DNA of 33,218 nucleotides, from NCBI GenBank assembly GCA_964396385.1, contig CAYNFH010000042.1:1-33218 (forward strand), given 5' to 3'. Below are positions 29,918-33,218 of this stretch, piece by piece. The stretch's first letter is position 1; each line of letters begins with the position of its first letter. The notes beneath the pieces were generated by a model that saw only the letters and a program-made list of their open reading frames with translations, was not told where the DNA came from and did no database searches. The position numbers were made by a program, and so were the translations under genes. Origin of the DNA: CAYNFH01 sp964396385 (GTDB lineage Bacteria; Armatimonadota; Chthonomonadetes; Chthonomonadales; CAJBBX01).

Positions 29918-31915
29918 ATGATCGCCGACAAGGACCAGATCCGGGAACGCAGCGATATCGTTGAGGTCATCGGTCAGTTCGTGCCGCTCAAGAAGCGCGG
30001 GCGTACCTACGTCGGACTCTGCCCCTTCCACCAGGAGAAGACCCCCTCCTTCCACGTGGACCCCAATGTCCAGATGTTCAAGTGCTTTGGATGCTCCGCG
30101 GGCGGCGACGTGTTTCGCTTCATAGAGCAGTACCAGAACATGTCCTTTGTGGAGGCCGCGGAGTTCCTGGCCAAGCGGGTCGGCCTGACATTCGCGCGCA
30201 GGGGTGGCGAAGCTTCCCCGGAGCGGCTCAGCGAGCGTGAGAAGCTTCTGGCGCTCAACTCGCTGGCCGCCCGCTACTACCAGAGCGTCCTGGAAAGGGC
30301 GCCCGCCGCCAAGACCTACCTGCAGGGGCGCGGGCTCGCCCACCAGACCATCCACCAGTTCCAGCTCGGCTTCGCGCCGGAGGACTGGGACAACCTCACC
30401 CGACATCTGCGGAGCCAGCAGCAGGACCTCGAAGCGGCCGAAGCGGCGGGTCTGGTGAAGCTGGGGGCCAGGGGCGACTACTTCGACATGTTCCGGAACC
30501 GGATTATTTTCCCCATCCAGGACGAGCAGGAGCGCGTCGTTGGCTTCGGCGGGCGCGCCATGGGAGACGAGCAGCCCAAGTACCTCAACACCGGCGAGAC
30601 GCCGGTATTCGCCAAGAGCCGCCTGCTTTACGGCCTGTCCTTCGCCCGCCGCAAGATTGCCGACCAGGGCAAAACGTTGCTGATGGAAGGCTACATGGAC
30701 GTCATCGCCGCCCACCAGGCGGGATTCCAGAACGCCGTCGCTACCCTCGGCACCTCCCTCACGGAGGAGCACGCCAAGAAGCTCGGGCGACTTGCGCCCG
30801 CTGTCGTCCTTGTCTACGACGCAGACAACGCCGGCATCAAGGCCACGCTCCGGGCGTCGGAGCTGCTGGAACAGGAGGGTGTCCAGGTCTTCGTTGCCAG
30901 GCTGCCGCAGGGCGACGACCCCGACTCTATTCTGAAGCGGGGGGATACCGTGACCTTCCAGAAGTGTATTGACCAGGCTATAGGCCGCGTGGAGTACCAG
31001 CTTGAGCGCATTGTCGCCATGGGTGATCTATCGAGCGACGCGGGCCGCGCCAAGGTCCTCCAGCAGGTGGTCTACATTCTGGGTTCGGTCGCTTCGTACG
31101 CGGAGCGGGATGCCTACATCGAGAAGATATGGCAGCTAGCTCCCTCTCTCGCGTCCAATCCGGGTTTCGCCAAACAGCAGCTTCACACCGATGCGCGCGC
31201 CAGCGCCCTTCGCCAGCTCGGAAGGGATCCGGCGGAGGCCAACGCCGCCCTCCCTCGGATGCAGGATAGGCGCAACGGGTCCCAGTTCGGGCAGGGTGGC
31301 CGGTCCCCGCGAGACGGAAACCGCAGGAATGACAGCTACAAAGGGGCGGACCGGTCAGCCGATTATCGGAGGAGCGATGCGGCCTCGCCTCGCCCAACTC
31401 CCGGCCCTCCGCCTCCGTCGCCCGGCGCGACCGCTGAGCAGCGCGCGGAGCGTGAGATGATCCGCGCCCTGGGAGACCCGGAGTGGTACTCCCTTGCCCT
31501 GCGCGCGGCCGGCGAGGAGGACATGCTGACGGAGCTGGGCCGGCGGTTCTACCGTTTTGCGGCCGCTCACGCCGCGGAGCTTGCCGAGCCGGGCGCCCTC
31601 GTGGATGTACTGAATCGCGACGAGGAGGAAGACTTTTCCCTTGCTATTCGGCAGTACTTGCAGGAAAGTAATACCACCTCGGAGAAAGTGCCGCTGAGCG
31701 AACCCACCATCCGCGGTTGTGCACAAACCCTCAAGAAGCACCATCTAGAGGAAAGAAAGCGCCATCTGGCCCAGGAGATGGCAATTCTCATGCAAGCCTC
31801 CCAGGACAGGGGCGTGCTGTCTGCCCTGGACCGTGAACGACTGCAAGAGCTGAACCGGCTGTTAAGGGAGCTGAAGGGCTCCGACCGGCCGGCAAGTGTG
31901 CAGGGAGAGAGATAG
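29918..31915 (+). CDS. dnaG: DNA primase
   Basis: The 665-residue primase starts MIADKDQIRERSDIVEVIGQ. The CHC2 zinc ribbon is clear: CPFH (35-38) and CFGC (56-59), i.e. C-x2-H-x17-C-x2-C. FVEAAEFLAKRVGLTF and QFQLGFAPEDWDNL follow in the N-terminal core. The Toprim domain has LLMEGYMDVIAAHQAGFQN (catalytic Glu) and VVLVYDADNAGIKA (DxD-type). A Pro/Arg/Asp-rich linker (about 430-510) leads to the C-terminal helicase-interaction region. It makes RNA primers at the replication fork. The start has no Shine-Dalgarno and lies just past a terminator hairpin, so it may be leaderless or unusually initiated. The sigma factor gene begins 2 nt after its stop, a classic macromolecular-synthesis arrangement. 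Confidence 0.97.
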   Translation: MIADKDQIRERSDIVEVIGQFVPLKKRGRTYVGLCPFHQEKTPSFHVDPNVQMFKCFGCSAGGDVFRFIEQYQNMSFVEAAEFLAKRVGLTFARRGGEASPERLSEREKLLALNSLAARYYQSVLERAPAAKTYLQGRGLAHQTIHQFQLGFAPEDWDNLTRHLRSQQQDLEAAEAAGLVKLGARGDYFDMFRNRIIFPIQDEQERVVGFGGRAMGDEQPKYLNTGETPVFAKSRLLYGLSFARRKIADQGKTLLMEGYMDVIAAHQAGFQNAVATLGTSLTEEHAKKLGRLAPAVVLVYDADNAGIKATLRASELLEQEGVQVFVARLPQGDDPDSILKRGDTVTFQKCIDQAIGRVEYQLERIVAMGDLSSDAGRAKVLQQVVYILGSVASYAERDAYIEKIWQLAPSLASNPGFAKQQLHTDARASALRQLGRDPAEANAALPRMQDRRNGSQFGQGGRSPRDGNRRNDSYKGADRSADYRRSDAASPRPTPGPPPPSPGATAEQRAEREMIRALGDPEWYSLALRAAGEEDMLTELGRRFYRFAAAHAAELAEPGALVDVLNRDEEEDFSLAIRQYLQESNTTSEKVPLSEPTIRGCAQTLKKHHLEERKRHLAQEMAILMQASQDRGVLSALDRERLQELNRLLRELKGSDRPASVQGER

Positions 31916-31917
31916 GC

Positions 31918-33033
31918 GTGGCTTTGGAACAGGTAAAAGAGAACGTCGAATTCCGCCGACTGCTGGACCACGGTAAGGAGACCGGTTACCTCACTTATGA
32001 CGAGATAAACGACTCCCTGGCCAATGAAGAGCTGGACGCGGACCAGATGGACGAGATGCTCCAGGCGTTTGCCGACGAGGGCATCGAGATCGTAGTCAAA
32101 ACCAAGGACTACACCGTCCAGCTACCCGAAGGCGCCCACCCCCACGAAGCCGCCATCAAGGACATGGAGTTCGTGGACGAGGAACTGGCCGCCATGGAGG
32201 GCGTACCGGTCGACGACTCGGTCCGCATGTGGCTCCGGGAGATTGGCAAGACGCCCCTCCTCTCCATCGAGGCGGAGATCGCCCTCGCCAAGCGCATAGA
32301 AGCCGGCGACCAGCGTGCCAAGGACACTCTCACCCAGGCCAACCTGCGGCTGGTGGTCTCCATCGCCAAGCGGTACAGCGGCCGCGGCATGTCCTTCCTC
32401 GACCTGATCCAGGAGGGTAACATCGGCCTCATCCGCGCCGTGGAGAAGTTCGACTACCGCAAGGGCTACAAGTTCAGCACCTATGCCACCTGGTGGATTC
32501 GGCAGGCCATCACACGCGCCATCGCGGACCAGGGCCGTACCATCCGCATCCCCGTGCACATGGTGGAGACCATCAACCGGCTCATCCGCACCAGCAGCCA
32601 GCTTCTCCAGGACCTGGGCCGAGAGCCGACCATGGACGAGCTGGCGCGCGCCCTGGATATGCCCACGGACCGAGTCTCCGAGATCATCCGGATCGCGCCA
32701 GAGCCGCTCTCCCTGGAAACGCCCATCGGAGAGGAAGAGGACAGCCACCTTGCCGACTTCATCGAGGACCACGAGGCGATCTCGCCCGCCGAAGCGGCGT
32801 CTACCCTCATCCTCCGGGAGAAGATTGACGAGGCGCTGGACCAGCTCACCCAGAGGGAGCGGGACGTGCTCATCATGCGCTTCGGCCTGGAGGACGGCTG
32901 CTCCCGCACGCTGGAGGAGGTCGGCCGCCACTTCCGCGTGACCCGCGAGCGCATCCGCCAGATTGAGGCCAAGGCCCTCAAGAAGCTGCGCCACCCCAGC
33001 CGCAGCAAACGCCTCCGGGATTATCTGGAGTAA
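31918..33033 (+). CDS. rpoD: RNA polymerase primary sigma factor (sigma70/SigA)
   Basis: The GTG at 31918 has GGGAG about 10 nt upstream and follows dnaG with a 2-nt gap, suggesting translational coupling. The 371-residue protein has a short region 1.1 (about 8-60; FRRLLDHGKETGYLTYDEIN) and region 1.2 (DDSVRMWLREIGKTPLLS). Region 2 follows (ANLRLVVSIAKRYSGRGMSF, then DLIQEGNIGLIRAVEKFDYR and KGYKFSTYATWWIRQAI, with the -10-binding helix). Region 3 (MDELARALDMPTDRV) and region 4 (RERDVLIMRFGLEDGCSRTL, then VTRERIRQIEAKALKKL) complete it. It is the housekeeping sigma, consistent with the TTGACA/TATAAT promoters seen here. The missing large insert of proteobacterial RpoD is normal for SigA-type factors. 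Confidence 0.97.
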   Translation: MALEQVKENVEFRRLLDHGKETGYLTYDEINDSLANEELDADQMDEMLQAFADEGIEIVVKTKDYTVQLPEGAHPHEAAIKDMEFVDEELAAMEGVPVDDSVRMWLREIGKTPLLSIEAEIALAKRIEAGDQRAKDTLTQANLRLVVSIAKRYSGRGMSFLDLIQEGNIGLIRAVEKFDYRKGYKFSTYATWWIRQAITRAIADQGRTIRIPVHMVETINRLIRTSSQLLQDLGREPTMDELARALDMPTDRVSEIIRIAPEPLSLETPIGEEEDSHLADFIEDHEAISPAEAASTLILREKIDEALDQLTQRERDVLIMRFGLEDGCSRTLEEVGRHFRVTRERIRQIEAKALKKLRHPSRSKRLRDYLE

Positions 33034-33040
33034 CAACCAA

Positions 33041-33118
33041 GGATGAGGGATGAAGGATGAAGGATGAATCCGGAATCCGGGTTCACCCCTTCGCCCCCTC
33101 ACCCCTTCACCCCCTCAT
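33041..33118. repeat. Tandem GGATGAA and CACCCCTT-like repeats before folB
   Basis: GGATGAGGGATGAAGGATGA and one further unit form a heptamer tandem at 33041-33068. It is followed by CACCCCTT-like units to 33118, as at 1011 and 20021. Confidence 0.8.
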
Positions 33119-33121
33119 CTC

Positions 33122-33218
33122 GTGGATACCATCTTCATCGACTCCATTGAGTTTTACGGTTACCACGGCGCCTCGGACGAGGAGCAGACCGTGGGACACA
33201 GGTATTCCGTGGATGTCG
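33122..33218 (+). CDS. folB: Dihydroneopterin aldolase, N-terminal part
   Basis: The window ends after 32 codons. The visible start (GTG 33122) reads VDTIFIDSIEFYGYHGASDE followed by EQTVGHRYSVDV. That fits FolB: the D-x-I-x-I-x-x-I-x-F-x-G-x-H-G-x-x-x-E-E strand with the active-site region YHG and the following Q-x-F/Y-x-V-D-V. FolB converts dihydroneopterin to 6-hydroxymethyl-dihydropterin in folate synthesis. No Shine-Dalgarno is visible because a repeat tract precedes the start; the choice of GTG rests on homology to the family start. It follows the sigma factor gene on the same strand. Confidence 0.85.
   Translation, partial: MDTIFIDSIEFYGYHGASDEEQTVGHRYSVDV

Overview
This is a GC-rich bacterial chromosome segment (about two thirds G+C by eye) with no phage, plasmid, IS or CRISPR content. 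No gene fixes the phylum. The mix of an adjacent DUF1800/DUF1501 pair, a large DUF6785-type membrane protein, a dnaG-rpoD pair, a single-chain 2-oxoacid dehydrogenase E1 and many short intergenic repeats suggests a non-photosynthetic member of the Terrabacteria, perhaps Armatimonadota or a relative. That placement is inference only.

Layout. 1-303 is the start of an exported serine hydrolase (minus). 390-460 is tRNA-Gly(CCC). 461-1455 is non-coding and rich in palindromes. 1456-2586 encodes an unknown protein whose middle is an array of DNA hairpins. 2757-3896 (minus) is a candidate selenoprotein: a thioredoxin-like protein with an in-frame UGA right after a Cys codon and a SECIS-like hairpin downstream. 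3951-4261 (minus) is tRNA-Leu(UAA) split by a 230-nt group I intron of cyanobacterial type. 4447-7202 (minus) is a two-gene S41 operon with one intact protease and one copy lacking both catalytic residues, driven by a consensus promoter.

From 7544 to 17964 genes run on the plus strand: a sugar isomerase-like TIM barrel, a small lipoprotein, three consecutive sugar-nucleotide transferases, an acyl-CoA dehydrogenase, an E1 (alpha-beta fused) plus E2 2-oxoacid dehydrogenase operon with an inverted repeat over its promoter, and comF. 17961-19413 (minus) holds two small exported proteins. 19593-22776 is the DUF1800/DUF1501 pair. 22766-24808 (minus) is the glycogen branching enzyme. 24833-29837 (plus) holds a polytopic membrane protein, a TPR-polysaccharide deacetylase and a Gly/Met-rich exported protein. 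29918-33033 is dnaG-rpoD, and folB begins at 33122 and runs off the window.

How the genes fit together: the window combines information processing (dnaG, sigma factor, two tRNAs), envelope or extracytoplasmic functions (S41 pair, deacetylase, lipoprotein, Tat and Sec exported proteins), sugar-nucleotide and glycogen metabolism, and acyl-CoA/2-oxoacid oxidation. Intergenic gaps and several protein linkers carry short repeats: covarying palindromes, GC-rich hairpins, 7- to 9-mer tandem repeats and a dispersed REP-like family. The best leads are the candidate selenoprotein, the group I intron in tRNA-Leu, the protease/pseudoprotease operon and the palindrome family.
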